A stretch of 64,000 nucleotides of DNA from Heliopora coerulea (taxonomy: Eukaryota; Cnidaria; Anthozoa; Scleralcyonacea; Helioporidae). The translations under genes were made by a program, and so were the position numbers. Location: positions 868,001-932,000 of the forward strand of contig JASJOG010000097.1 in assembly GCA_030142905.1 (NCBI GenBank), read 5' to 3'. The notes beneath the pieces are model-generated. The model was not told where the DNA came from and ran no database searches. It worked only from the letters and a program-made list of their open reading frames with translations. This document shows positions 9,480 through 20,696 of the stretch, one piece after another (positions within the stretch are counted from its first letter, which is position 1; every line of letters starts with the position of its first letter).

Positions 9480-12350
9480 TTTCAAGAATGGAATTCTTCA
9501 AGGGGGATTCTTAATAAAAATGGAATTTTTCAGAAGTCCATAAATCCAAAGAAATGGCGAGAAGATGTTTCGCTGACAGGACAGATATCAAACTTGAGAC
9601 GACAATCCCATTCCTTTGATTCAAAACCATTTGTTGGACTGCGAATATGGCATACATTTGATAGAAGAAGACAAAGACCGTTGCTTCATATTTTACAACC
9701 GAATTGGTTTGTCGCTCAATTTTCCGGGCAATACGAAGTTTATCCCAGCAGCAGGAATTTTCGTCCCATATAAACGCATCATCCCGGTATTCCAAATTCC
9801 CCGGCAGGGCGGGGTAACCCGGTCAGCCTGTATCATGTAAACAGGTCCGTAGATACCGAGAACGGAAGCTCTTTGCCAGATATATCCTGAGGTGCCTCAG
9901 GCTAAAAGCGGACTTTCCATGTATCGTTGTGGAGGTTGTAAGATGAAACAATTGTGAAGTCCAGAGGAGAGTTGCGAATAATGAGCAGTTCTGTATTGGG
10001 ATTTGGGTTTGGTTTTGGGGATTTTAAAATATGTATGTACATTTTAATTGTTATGGCATAAGGCGTGGTAAAGCTATTTGGTTCTTGAAAAGTTATTCTT
10101 ACATTTGGCTAAGATGGCTAGTGATGACGATGGGATTTATACTACTTAAAACGCATTCAACCAGGCTGTTGGACATGATTTAGGTTCGAATTGTAGCTAA
10201 AGGTCGAACGAAAATCGTACGAAACAGGCGTGATAGCAATCGTTAGCCATGAGGAGTTGGTAAGGAGACAGTAACAGGGGGCGGAGATATAGGGGGGCAA
10301 AAGGGGCTTGAGTCTCCAACTTTTAAAACTGGGGACAGAGCCCCCCCCCCATTTCTGCCGAAAAACGCAAAATTTGTACTTTCATCTTTAACGAATCTTG
10401 ACATCTGGAGGAAATGTAGCGTAACATCAAGTGGGAAAAAGTCCCCGACTAAAGTGTAATAATTGATCAATAAAACTAAAATTGTGGAGAGGCAACCATG
10501 GATATGTCCCGAAATGTTCGCGCTAGTATTTACCAGCCATCAGAAAACACGCGTTTTGCGTGGTTTTCCTCGTAAACAAACGCTCAATGGCAAAAAGACA
10601 GCGTACTTTGTTCAATATATGGTCTCTACCAGACAAAAAGAGGAAAGAGAAAAAAAGAGAAAAAAAGAAAAAGAATTTGTGGATTTGCATGATGAAAGGA
10701 TTAAGTACTTTGAACATTTTAATGTTCAAAACGTGCATGAAGTGGTACACTTAGAGCCTCCGTCACTGTTTTTTGTGTAAGTTTCTGTTCTATTTTAAAA
10801 TCTTTATAATAAAAAATAATTATTGTCAGATACGTAGACATTCGGTTGCATAATTTAAAAATCAAAAATGTTTCCTAAAATTTATGAAAGCCGTACAGCT
10901 TTACAACATTTGTTGGAACAATATCCTGCAAAAACTCTCCTGCAAGTTATTTGCCTTCTGTGCTAAGTTACATCCTATAGCCATTAGCACCCCCACTTTT
11001 TGGGGCCTGTCTTCGCCCTTTGTTGTACTTGCTCTAGTTTCCCAACAATTTAATTAATCACCACAAAACATTGCGAGAAGCTAGCAAGGGCGACAATCGC
11101 TTCCTAAAAGGGGGGGGACGGAGCCGGCCAAGTGATGTGGAAGCATTCCCTCTGAAAGTTTTTATTTTTTTAAATCTAATGTTTATGAAATGCCTCTTCC
11201 GGCATTTTGAGATTGTTTCTTTGGAACAACATTCATACTTTATTTTTCAATCGAAGCGAAGCCATGCATTTCCTCCAAACAGCAATAAAGACGTTATAGT
11301 ATGACTAAACAAAGTATTTCTGATTGTTTACAAACTGACGTCCAAAGAAGAACGATCGGATTGTAAAATAACTTGGCAAATTTTCATAATTTGTCATGTA
11401 TTCGAACCAGCAATACCTAGGTAAGAATCGGGGCTGAAAAAGGTTATATCGGAAAATCGTAAAGGTAAACATGGGACCATAAGCGCTGAGGGAACAGAAA
11501 TTAGGCTTCAGTTGTCATGAACTTTGCAAAAAGTGGGAGGGATAATTATATATGTATCCCCCTCTGTCCAAAAAGTGGGAGGATAAGTCCCCCGACCCCC
11601 CCCAGGATTTACGTCCTTGGAAGCTAGTACTAGTTAATACGCTAGTTTTGCTATGTTTCAAATTGAGGAAAAATTTAAAATCCTAAGGACGATAAGTAAC
11701 CAAAGTAAACGATATCATCTGATACGGTTGCCATGGTAAATTTTGTGACACCTTTACAAATAAATTAATATATTGAAGCAAGCTATTGAAACATTGTAAA
11801 CTTTAGTTAAGCGGGTGAAAAATTAGTAACACTTCAATTCAGTAGCGTAAAAAGAAATTTTTGAAAATTTTGAAAATTTCTGCAAATTTTAGGGTTAACT
11901 ACCACCTTAAGTAACAGTTTCTCTCCGCGAGCTAACGTCGTCTTTTAGATGTAAGAACGGCCTGGATAGCGTTATATGCTGAACGATAACGTAATTGTGA
12001 ATGTCTGTTTAAAAAGAATGATTTATTCTCTTTGTTTTGCATGAAGAATGCTTCTGTTTAATGCGCGTCATCGTTGAAGTTGATGTCGTGTATTTTCAGG
12101 CCCTCCTATCTAGTTAGATATCTTGAATTTTAAAAGAGATATTCAATTCTCTTCATTTCCTTTTATTTTTCCCCAAAGAATATGAAAGCCCGCCCAGCTT
12201 TCAGAGTGTCTACATTAAAAACATCGACTTATTAATAACAAAGAAAACCGGCATGATCATGAAATAAGAGAGTGATAATCACTTATCCTGCTTCTTGTCG
12301 CATGCTAATGAGCGAATATGTTAATTTCTAACTACCAAAGTTTCTATTAG
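9480..12350. other. Repeat-rich intergenic region, no gene supported
   Basis: A dispersed GGGGGCGGAG/CCCCCCCC repeat lies at about 10255-10400, with G- and C-runs at 10341-10350 and 11110-11117. Short frames at 9511, 9616, 10463 and 11071 have no recognisable family, and the one at 10463 is driven by an AAAGAGAAAAAG tract. A GC-richer block at 9780-9900 looks like part of another repeat. Nothing else is convincing. Confidence 0.5.
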
Positions 12351-12449
12351 GTTAAAAGCCTAGGGAGAGGTTTTTATTCAACTGTGAAGACCGGGCGCGA
12401 AACGCGAGGTCTTTACATTTGAATAAAAATCGACCCCGTGGCTTTTAAC
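12351..12449. repeat. Foldback repeat with GTTAAAAGCC ends
   Basis: Arms of about 42 bp (GTTAAAAGCC ... GGCTTTTAAC) pair around a GGGCGCGAAACGCGA loop. This loop is itself self-complementary and unusually GC-rich for the region. No ORF. Confidence 0.75.
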
Positions 12450-13660
12450 TTTTTTATATGCTCATCTGACCATATTCTTTTGTTTTCCGGAGGCTTAAAA
12501 AATACATTTGAAATTTAAATTATGGGTGAGATGAATTCTTATACCAATAAGAATTGAGGTATTGTTCTGCCTGTTTTTCAACAGGGAATTCATCTTTTAT
12601 AGTTTAAGTGCTTTGGGTGTACACGTAAGCTGATTGAAATGATGTTCCACATTTATGAATAGTAATGTTCTTCAACATTATTTGGCTAACTTGTTTGGCG
12701 AAAGGCGAATATGAAAATGGTCAAAGATGTATTTTGAAACAAAGATTCGTTTGTTCAACCAAAGGTAAATAGCCGGTAGTTAAATTCAAAGAAAGTGATG
12801 ACTTGGAATGTCAAACGAAGATTACTTGCCATTATTTTGCATGAAGAGGGACGAAGACAATTTGGAGTCACAATCTTTCTTCCACATGTCCATGGCAAAC
12901 AGGGGCACAGAAACACGAATGGCAAATAAAAGAGTGTTTTCAAGTAATGAAATACCAAGTGCTTTTATTAAGTTTGGATATTGTCTGAGAATTAAGCGTG
13001 TTGACCTGGTGGTGTTCGTACTGAATGACTTTAGTTATGTTTTAAAGGTTTAGTTATTTTAGTGTGAGTCGGAATTCTCAAAATGTTGCTTGGCCCGAGA
13101 AACTAGGATGAAGCTATTGTCCTGCGTTAGCCTGGTTTTATTCTTGTTAACACCTGCGTTCACCTTACTTACCCGATTGGATGGTTAGGTGCAAGCTGTA
13201 GACCGGGGGACCTTGGCACAAACAGTGGTATTTGGATTCAGGTTAAGATCCGACCTTACGGTATCTTGGACTGACCACGCCCCCTCTGTATCTTGCACCT
13301 ATCACACCAATACAAATTGGTGGAAAGAATTTACCATTTAAACATTGAATAAAGGGTGGGACAGTGGGTGATCAGATTTACTGAGCAGTCTATGGTGCGT
13401 CTGACTGCTTGTCGTGCAGGTGAGCTACTGATGCTCGTTGAGCTGTACCTATTCCTTAGTTATCATCGATCTAAGCTCGCACCCAGGCCATACCACGCAC
13501 GTTTCCCTCGTTGTTAACCTTGGTTATTTCGTAACCTCATTTAAATGATAACCTATTAGGAGGTTATTATTTATTATATATTAAATAATTTTATATCAAA
13601 TATTATTTTTATAAATAATAGCATGGCATTCAGGTCGATTAGTGATTAAATGTACCCGAA
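12450..13660. other. Intergenic, no gene seen
   Basis: No domain-bearing ORF. The frames at 12755 (minus) and 12808 (plus) overlap antisense and neither is recognisable. An AT-only stretch lies at about 13560-13620. Confidence 0.5.
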
Positions 13661-13661
13661 A

Positions 13662-13729
13662 GCCGAGAGACGTTTAGTAAAAGTCCCGAGGTGCGCAGCG
13701 CCGAGGAACTTTTACTAAACCTCTCGAGG
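13662..13729. repeat. Foldback followed by short TCTAGCGTT repeats
   Basis: CGTTTAGTAAAAGT and ACTTTTACTAAAC pair around GTGCGCAGCGC. Immediately downstream (13730-13810) TCTAGCGTT recurs at least four times. The 94-residue minus frame over this stretch is composed of these repeats and is not called. Confidence 0.65.
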
Positions 13730-14124
13730 CTTCTAGCGTTATGTTAGAAGTTCTGGCGTTATCTCTCTTTCTAGCGTCTTCTAGCGTTACCTCTCTTTCT
13801 AGCGTTATGTTCATTTGCCTATGGTGTGAACTATGCCTAACAGCGCTGTTTAGACTCAAGAAAGCAACCTTCTCAATTCGTGCTTGAAACGATCGCAACG
13901 TCGATGAATACTTCCAGGAATGGGCAAAGTAGGGCAAAGACTTGGTAAGGTCCTTCAATAGTTACTTACCGTATTTTGTTTGCTATGATCTATGATCCTG
14001 CAAGAGCTTCTCGATCTTACCAAATCAGGGCCGACTTTGGGAATGTGAAGGCTCTGGACTCTCCCTTTTAAGCGGGGTTGTCTCTATCACAGCGGGTCCT
14101 ATTCTGAAAATGTATCCATCAGTA

Positions 14125-14360
14125 CATATTAATGAGATTTATGTGTTGGAAATATGAGAGCTTGGAAATATCATGAGATGATAGATGAACGATCGTCAAG
14201 CTCTACACTCAGAAAAACGATTTCTGAACCTCAGACGGGGATCGAACCCGCAACCTTCTGATGACCGGTGAGATGCCCTAACAGTTGAGCTACCAAGACT
14301 TAGATGGAGAGCCAAGGTGCAAGTTCGACATATATGTGCGACCTGAGCGGAAGCCGCTAT
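14125..14360 (-). mobile_element. tRNA-derived SINE, left member of an inverted pair
   Basis: On the minus strand it reads TTGGTAGCTCAACTG (A box), GGTTGCGGGTTCGATCCC (B box near 14240-14257), then TCAGAAATCG and AGCTTGACGATCG. The tail includes a TATCATCTCATGATATTTCC block. RNA polymerase III boxes of this kind define tRNA-derived SINEs. Confidence 0.8.
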
Positions 14361-14374
14361 ATATTAATAATGAT

Positions 14375-14700
14375 ATAGATGAGATTTATATGTTGGAAAT
14401 ATGAGAGCTTGGAAATATCATGAGATGATAGATTATATAGTGGCTTCCGCTTAGGTCGCACATATGTCGAACTTGTACCTTGGCTCTCCATCGAAGTCTT
14501 GGTAGCTCAATGGTTAGAGCATCTCACCGGTCATCAGAAGGTTGCGGGTTCGATCTCTGTCTGGGGCTCAGAAATCCTTTTTCTGAGGATAGAGCTTGAC
14601 GATCGTTCGTCTATCATCTCATGGTATTTCCAAGCTCTCGTATTTCCAACATATAAATCTCATCTATATCATTATTAATATATAATGGCTTCCGCTTAGG
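14375..14700 (+). mobile_element. tRNA-derived SINE, right member of an inverted pair
   Basis: The plus strand shows TTGGTAGCTCAATGGTTAG (A box, about 14499), GGTTGCGGGTTCGATC (B box, about 14540), a CTCAGAAATCC tail, and the same TATCATCTCATGGTATTTCC end as its partner. Its flanking GCGACCTAAGCGGAAGCC-type sequence is also repeated in inverted form. The pair could form a long RNA hairpin. Confidence 0.82.
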
Positions 14701-14744
14701 TCGCGCATATATTTTATGAAACATGCATTCCATTAACTTGGTGG

Positions 14745-15042
14745 TCTGCAATTTTAGTCATTATGAACTAAATGGAATTTATCAAACTTCAACGTAGTCT
14801 ATTGTGAAAATAGCTGCTAAATTATAGGTAGACGATCGTATCACGAAAGTTGTAATGTTTGTTTGAGTTTTGTCTGGTTTAGACATGTAAAGTCAACTTA
14901 TTTTTTTAACCAGCACCAAGATTAATCCTCTCGAAAATGTCATGAATAATAGTTACCGATCTAGCTTAAAGGGTTCTTGTTTATGTTATCGAATGTAAGG
15001 TCAAGGTACAAGTTGGTATTGTTAAACCCTTGCTCTGGTTTC
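14745..15042 (+). repeat. Diverged third copy of the 1.3 kb inverted-repeat family, first part
   Basis: CTATTGTGAAAATAGCTGCT through TGTTATCGAATGTAAGG to TGCTCTGGTTTC matches the inner part of the arms at 25.4-25.7 and 27.7-27.95 kb, with clear divergence. It is interrupted by a Penelope terminus at about 15043-15304 and resumes after it. Confidence 0.75.
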
Positions 15043-15304
15043 TTCAAAATACGGGCGACAGAGGTACCAGGCGGGAATCGTAAACGAAGAAGAAATAATA
15101 AAGCCCAGCAAAAAACACGCAAAATAGGCATGTTAAAGGCTTATAATGTAATTCTAACGTTTCGTTGCTGCTCGCAATATAAGTTATTCATTACCTGAGG
15201 ATGTTGCGAGCAGCAACGAAACTTTAGAATTACATTATAAACCTTTAATATGCCTATTATGCATGTTTTTTTGCTGGACTTTATTATTTCTTCTTTGGTC
15301 TGGT
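15043..15304. mobile_element. Penelope-like element terminal piece with inverted arms
   Basis: ACCAGGCGGGAATCGTA marks one end, as at 23.5, 24.5 and 28.9 kb. Arms of about 90 bp (AAGAAGAAATAATAAAG ... CTTTATTATTTCTTCTT) face each other. The right half carries a good hammerhead-like core. No coding region survives. Confidence 0.65.
15195..15222 (+). ncRNA. Hammerhead ribozyme-like core
   Basis: CTGAGGA at 15195-15201, stem II GTTGC/GCAAC around GAGCA, and GAAAC at 15218-15222, in the conserved hammerhead order. The inverted partner near 15158-15180 keeps the stem II and GAAAC half but lacks the CTGANGA box. Cleavage-site and stem I/III pairing were not resolved. Confidence 0.6.
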
Positions 15305-15825
15305 TTGTATTTAATCCAGTCTATATTGATTGGATACTTTGTTGAAGTATCAAAAGCATAAAAAGAGATGCTCCTTTCCCAACAACAGTGAGCAGAAAAA
15401 AAGAGAGCTAACAAAGAGGAGCCAAAGAGAACAGACGAGCGGAGGAAACGAAGCTGGTCACCAAGAAGAGAACCTAGAGTCAGAAGAACTTCTTATTACA
15501 GCTGAACATTCGTAAACCTTAGTTTTTGTATTTCGTTTTGGTGATATCAATAAAGATCCCGCACCTTGCCTAAAGTGTGACTCTACCGAGCTAATAACAA
15601 CCCCTAATTTAACATATATGTCGAGCATGCATCTTGTTTCTCCATCTGAGTCTTGCTAGCTCAATGATTAGAGCGTGTTACCGGTCATCAGAAGGTTGCG
15701 GGTTCGATCCCCGTCTAGGGCTCAGAAATCGTTTTTCTGAGGATAGAGCTTGACGATCGTTCACCTATCATCTCAGTACATGTTAACTAGTTGTTGCAAG
15801 TTGCTAGTGACATGCTGTGTTAGAG
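15305..15825 (+). repeat. Diverged third copy of the 1.3 kb inverted-repeat family, second part
   Basis: It includes AGCATAAAAAGAGATGCTCC (TATA-like), a purine-rich tract, TCAGAAGAACTTC, and an AATAAAGATCCCGCACC polyadenylation-like block, then ACTAGTTGTTGCAAGTTGC. The order matches the arms at 24.5-25.5 and 28.0-28.65 kb. A SINE interrupts it at about 15615-15772. The TATA-like box before AATAAA suggests an LTR-type promoter and terminator. Confidence 0.7.
15615..15772 (+). mobile_element. tRNA-derived SINE
   Basis: TTGCTAGCTCAATGATTAG (A box, about 15652) and GGTTGCGGGTTCGATCCC (B box, about 15693) are followed by CTCAGAAATCG and AGCTTGACGATCG. It sits inside the third copy of the 1.3 kb family, so it is younger than that copy. 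Confidence 0.82.
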
Positions 15826-16363
15826 GTGAAACCCGAGAATGGAGGCTTTGGTGAAAAGCCGATGTTCGAAGGCTTTAACAAACTTTCATAATTGGATGCG
15901 TTTTCTAACATTAGGTATTCTTCATTTCTAAGGATTTTCGTGATCTTAAGAAGGGAAAATGCTGAAATTGTTTGAGATACTATATGTAACGTTAAAATCA
16001 TAAGTTGCGTTTAGAGGAGTTAGAGATTTAGTTTAAGTGAGTTCAGTCAGCTAAATAAGGTTTCTATAGTTGCAATGGAGGAACTAGAAGGAAAGCGAAT
16101 ACCTGTGATAAATATAACTGGCCAGCAAATAGTTTTTAGCAAAATCAGAATGAACGCTTCATATTTGGAGAATCTTTAATTCTAGAGTTTCGTAACATAT
16201 CGCGCACATCATCAAAGTAAGTAATTGCAAGGTTGAGTGGCATACATATAGCTAAACTATTTACAAAAATAAGTGATGGTGGCGGAGAGGGAATGATTTC
16301 AATTTTCTAATTAAGGAGACAGAAATCAATTGGCGAGACAAGGGAATCAACCGAGATGAAATT
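15826..16363. other. Intergenic, no gene seen
   Basis: No recognisable ORF. A short AAAGCCGATGTTCGAAGGC stretch at about 15855 resembles the arm of the perfect hairpin at 26.3 kb. Confidence 0.45.
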
Positions 16364-16765
16364 TCAGTGGGAGAAAGAGAAAGAAAAAAAAAATAAGGAA
16401 AAAAAATATTTAAAAGTAGAATCAAAATAGTGTTGAAGGAAGAGATCGGATGTTGGTGTCAATAAAAATATGACAATTAATAAACTTTTGCGTATGAAAA
16501 CATCGAACTGATTGGAACTGGAAGACAAAATCTTCCAATCATCGAGCATATCTTCACGACCGGTATCGTTTTTATGTGCACAAAGTTCGAACACTAGATA
16601 GTGTTCGTCAGATTACTTTTCCCATGTAAGCAGAGATCCCTTATGCTCCGAGAACCTTGTGTGTAATGAACGGCATGTTTGGCCAATATACGAGGCCTAG
16701 CATAATTGGCTTGTAAATTTATAGGCCACAAAAGATGTCAGTGTAATGGGTAAACGATCCTTGAA
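16364..16765 (-). mobile_element. Penelope-like remnant, GIY-YIG endonuclease end
   Basis: The minus strand reads YKFTSQLC, a stop, then ASYIGQTCRSLHTRFSEHKG, a GIY-YIG-type motif of Penelope elements. It continues after a frameshift into DMLDDWKILSSSS ... IRKSLLI. Internal stops and the shift show it is dead. Confidence 0.7.
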
Positions 16766-17379
16766 GGTGGAAAATAAACAAGTGACAAACAGGCCTAAAT
16801 ACAAAGCGGAATTGGATATATGGAAAGGCTAAGGAAATTAATTTAGCGAAAATAATTTAGCATATCCAACTCCACTTCGTATTTCGGTCGGTTTGTCGCT
16901 TGCCTACTTTTTCCCCTTCCTTAGTTTCTAATTTGAAACCTTCTCTTAACACTAACATCCGATCTCTTCCTTTAAAAGCGTTTTGATTCTGCTTTAAATT
17001 TATTGGTTTTCTTAATATTAACAACGTTCTCTCGCCGGATGATTTAATTTGACGAGCTTTTGATGTGAAGAGAGAGAAACGGCTATATTTAGATATCTAC
17101 ATAAATAATTAATTACATTGTATTAAAACAGAATGACATGCAGCACTTGTGATGTGCGCATCCCGGTAAGTTGGTATGTAAGTAGGGAAGTAATTAATGT
17201 CGGTATTACATTAAGGATGTCGATATCAAAGAGTGTATAGTTAAAATAGAGACAAGGGAATAGAGCTAAGGATGGTGTTTAGTGAAGGGCTAAGTTTACG
17301 AATAAGTAAACTTTCACGGATGAGAAGCTCAGAATAGGAGGAGCATCAATGTCGGTATTGCTATTTTTGTTTTACTTGG
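16766..17379. other. Intergenic, no gene seen
   Basis: AT-rich, without a supported ORF. Two stretches (about 16790-16880) look like an imperfect inverted duplication of AATTCCGCTTTGTATT-like sequence. Confidence 0.4.
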
Positions 17380-18148
17380 TTTCCATATAGTAGTAATTGT
17401 TGCAGTTCAGTCGGCGATTCCATTACAACAATTGTGTTTCCATGTAGTTGTAATTATTGTAATTTAGGCATCGATTTCTTTCTACCACTCAGGACGTCTT
17501 GGTTTAGTAATCACCGATTTATGTAGAAACTGCGCTGGCGGATAGTTTGGAAAATATTAGACCTGGGCGAGAGCCACAATTTGGCTTCGAACACGTTGTC
17601 ATAAAATATTCCTCACATTAAGACGCTGAACGCAGATGGCATTGTTAAGACGAAGGTTGCGGGTACAATACTGCTGCTTGCCTTAGCAAGGATTCGCATA
17701 AAATCAAGGAAGTGGAAACATAAATTGATTTGGTGCTTTTTTTTCTCGCAAAATACAACCGACAGTCTTTGGAAGGTAGCTGGTTACACACGAGCAACAT
17801 CTACCTGAATGAACCCCTCGTCAGTTAAAGTTAAACTCCGCGTTAAACTCATTATTACATAATATATAAAATATTATCCTTTAACTGTGGTCTTGTAGGT
17901 ACTTTTTTGCCGCAGACAGTCGGCGATAAACCTTTTCATTAAATGTTGATTTGTCGGTGATTGTTGTAATTGTTGTAAAAGTTGAACTTGATTCAACTTC
18001 TACAACAATCGCCGACTGATCGCCGATAGAATTACAACAAATACGGCTTGCGTTTCCATTAACTCGTAATTGTTGTAAGACTTGATCATGATCGGCGATA
18101 ATCACCGACCGAATCACAACTATTGCAACTACATGGAAACTAGGCTTT
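17380..18148. mobile_element. Non-autonomous DNA element with GTTTCCATGTAGTTG-type ends
   Basis: The left end GGTTTCCATATAGTAG is the imperfect inverse of the right end CAACTACATGGAAAC. Within 300 bp of each end, TTGTAATTGTTGTAA and CGGCGAT motifs recur in both orientations. The 78-residue minus frame at 17881 is made of these motifs and is not a gene. Confidence 0.65.
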
Positions 18149-19203
18149 AGAACAAAGTATTATCTCTGTAGTGGTTTAGAGTTGTTGTCAGCATTTTTAG
18201 AAATAGCAATGTGCCAAGACGCTAGTGATTTACAAATTCTAAAATTTCTTTTGTCAAATGCAATGATGCGTGCATTGTCCAATTCTATAACATGTCCGTG
18301 CTACCAGCATGATTCCGCAATATTAGATTCTGAAATTTCTAGTGGCGTGGCAAGACAAAAAAAAAATTGGGGGGGGGGTATTGGGCGTAGAGCGTTCAAG
18401 TGGGGGTGCCAGTACCACGACTGAGTGAACACTATATTAATACGGTGATGATCATGATAAAATTAGAACATCATCATGAGATAGGCTAAAGGCCTTGTGT
18501 TTACATCTTTACTATTACATGCATGACTCTTAAATGCAGCTCCAGCCGTCTTAACTTCTTTAAAGCTGTGATAACGTCCGGTCTAAATGCATGCCAAAAG
18601 AATTTTCGCGGAAATAGTTTTCAACTGTCGACAGTGTCTAGCACTTTCCATGCTCAAGAACATTCCAAGTAGCTAATCTGGAATCTGGGATGATTCCCGG
18701 GATAAAACTTTTTAGGTTTCATTTGAATGATGTGTGAAAAATAAAACTTCAATTCACTGCATAATTTCATACGCAAAGTTTTTACTAATACTAGACACTA
18801 AAGTTGACGGTTCACTTCCAAAAATCCCTCACACTCCCCCCAAAAAGGGGGGCGACCGCCCTCCCCTACTGCACCCTCGTTGCCCCCATGTTCATTACGA
18901 TGAAGAAAGTTATTCTGCGTTTTGTTTTATTTGCGCAATCCGTGAGGTCATCACCGTATGCAAGCTGTTCCATGTGAATCTCGCAAACGGTGCAAATGGA
19001 AAAGATCACTTTCATTGGCAAGAAGAGTGAAAACAAAGTTAAGATCAAACATGGGTCAAAAAAGATTTAATGCCACAGCCGTCCTGAACAGTCATAAAGA
19101 AAGAACCGAAAATTTGCGGATCATTGATGATGTTAATAAATTAGTCGAAGTGAACGATACTTCCAGGGATGCAGATCCCTATAGAGATTATGGCCCATTA
19201 ACC
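18149..19203. other. Intergenic, repeat fragments only
   Basis: G-run repeat pieces at about 18355-18420 and C-run pieces at about 18835-18890 belong to the same dispersed families as at 10.3 kb. Small frames at 18182, 18734 and 18958 have no recognisable family. Confidence 0.45.
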
Positions 19204-19931
19204 TAGGCTTTTATCGATTGTGCTAGTAAAAGTAGCACTTTATGCTTCTAGCACTGCTCGTTTTTAACCAAAATTATGCTAAAATTATGCTCGTTTTTCA
19301 AAATTATGCTTCTTTTTCTGAAATTATGCTATCACAAATTAACTTTAAAAGCTCGAAGTTAAATGCTTGTTTTTTATATAGTAACGGAAGCAAGACGTGT
19401 CATTCTTTCTAACGTTGTCTAGCTTTTAACAGATTGCTCCTTATCCCCTGGAATGTTTTAAATACAACAAAAAATTGCACTGATGGCTTGCTATCATAGT
19501 TAGTGTCCTCAAAAAGTTCCAAGCTGCATTATACTTGCTTGCAAGTAATCAAGTTAAAGAATATTCATTGAATCGACAGAAAGGTTAGAAAAAATCATAT
19601 AACAGCAGTTCAGTTAAATTTAACCATCTTGTTTTGACTTTTGAGAGCGTGGACTGGATCAAAACTATATAAAGTTCCGGTGAACCCCAGGCGCCTAGCC
19701 TAAGGCCCATTAAGAGACAGAATTTAACAAGGCTGAAAAAAGCTTTAAAATTAACTCAATATAAGCAAAACGTGACTTACTGGAGAGTTATGGTCCTAGT
19801 AATGTGCTCTATAACTGATAAAAATATACCGGTTATGGTAGCAGTGCTACTTCCACAAAAAATGGCAAAAATGTGCTCGTTTTCCCAAATTATACCAAAA
19901 AATGTGCGATCACAATCGATAAAAGCCTACG
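19204..19931. mobile_element. Non-autonomous DNA element with GGCTTTTATCGATTGTG ends
   Basis: The left end GGCTTTTATCGATTGTG and right end CACAATCGATAAAAGCC are exact inverses and are bordered by TA on both sides, consistent with a TA target duplication. Near the left end AAATTATGCT recurs four times at roughly 20 bp spacing, and a looser inverse of that array is near the right end. No transposase ORF. Confidence 0.75.
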
Positions 19932-20696
19932 TTAGGCCCCGCAGTACAAAAAAGGCTCCGTGGCCCCTGCCTTCTCGTCATCAATGGTAAATATACTGTA
20001 TTCCTACACAACATCCTATCCCTTCGCAGAATTACTCATTCCTCAGCAGAAAATATCAAATTACATGGGATCTCATCTCCCATCACAATCCCCCGATACC
20101 CCCAATCCACCACAACTAACCCTTCACTACACACACATCACAACTTATTTATGGTCTCATTTACTCAACAGTTGTCAAATACACACTCACGACCTAATGT
20201 AACCTGTGACAAACAGTCCACATATCTTTTGCAAGATAGCACGAGGCACTGGACTCTCCAAATCACACAACAAATTTGGTGAGTAGACAATTTTTCTCTG
20301 TACACTAATATTTAACAATTATTCGCCTAAGGGAGCGTTCACATATTGCGTAATCAAGGTGGGGGGAGGAGGGTGTTTGGAATTGCTTATTCTTGATAAT
20401 GGGGGAGGGGGAGGGTTAGATATCATGATGACATAAGCAAATAAAAAAATTCAAACATGTCTTATTTGTTTAATTTTTAAGAAAAACAGCCTAAGTACAA
20501 ACCATTTTGTTCTTTTCCATTTCAACTATCTAAGGTTTACGTTTTTTCGTGGCTTCGAAAACCTGTTTTGAGAAATCTGCGATATTAATATTGTAGTCAG
20601 GTTTGTACTGTATTTACATTATTAAAAAATGCCGAATATCTGCAAAACCACGAAACTAGAGCTTTTGAATTAAATCTACAACATGATTAAGTCAAC
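19932..20696. other. Intergenic, no gene seen
   Basis: No supported ORF. A G-rich stretch lies at about 20360-20415 (GTGGGGGGAGGAGGG and GGGGGAGGGGGAGGG) and could form a G-quadruplex. Confidence 0.45.

Noticed and set aside
10463..10780. 105-residue Lys/Glu-rich frame
   Set aside because: Composition is driven by an AAAGAGAAAAAG tract, with overlapping frames on both strands and no recognised family.
13674..13958. 94-residue minus frame
   Set aside because: It covers a foldback and short TCTAGCGTT repeats; no family features.
14499..14560. tRNA gene-like A and B boxes
   Set aside because: Several copies share the same non-tRNA flanks and tail and the body does not fold as a full cloverleaf; these are tRNA-derived SINEs.
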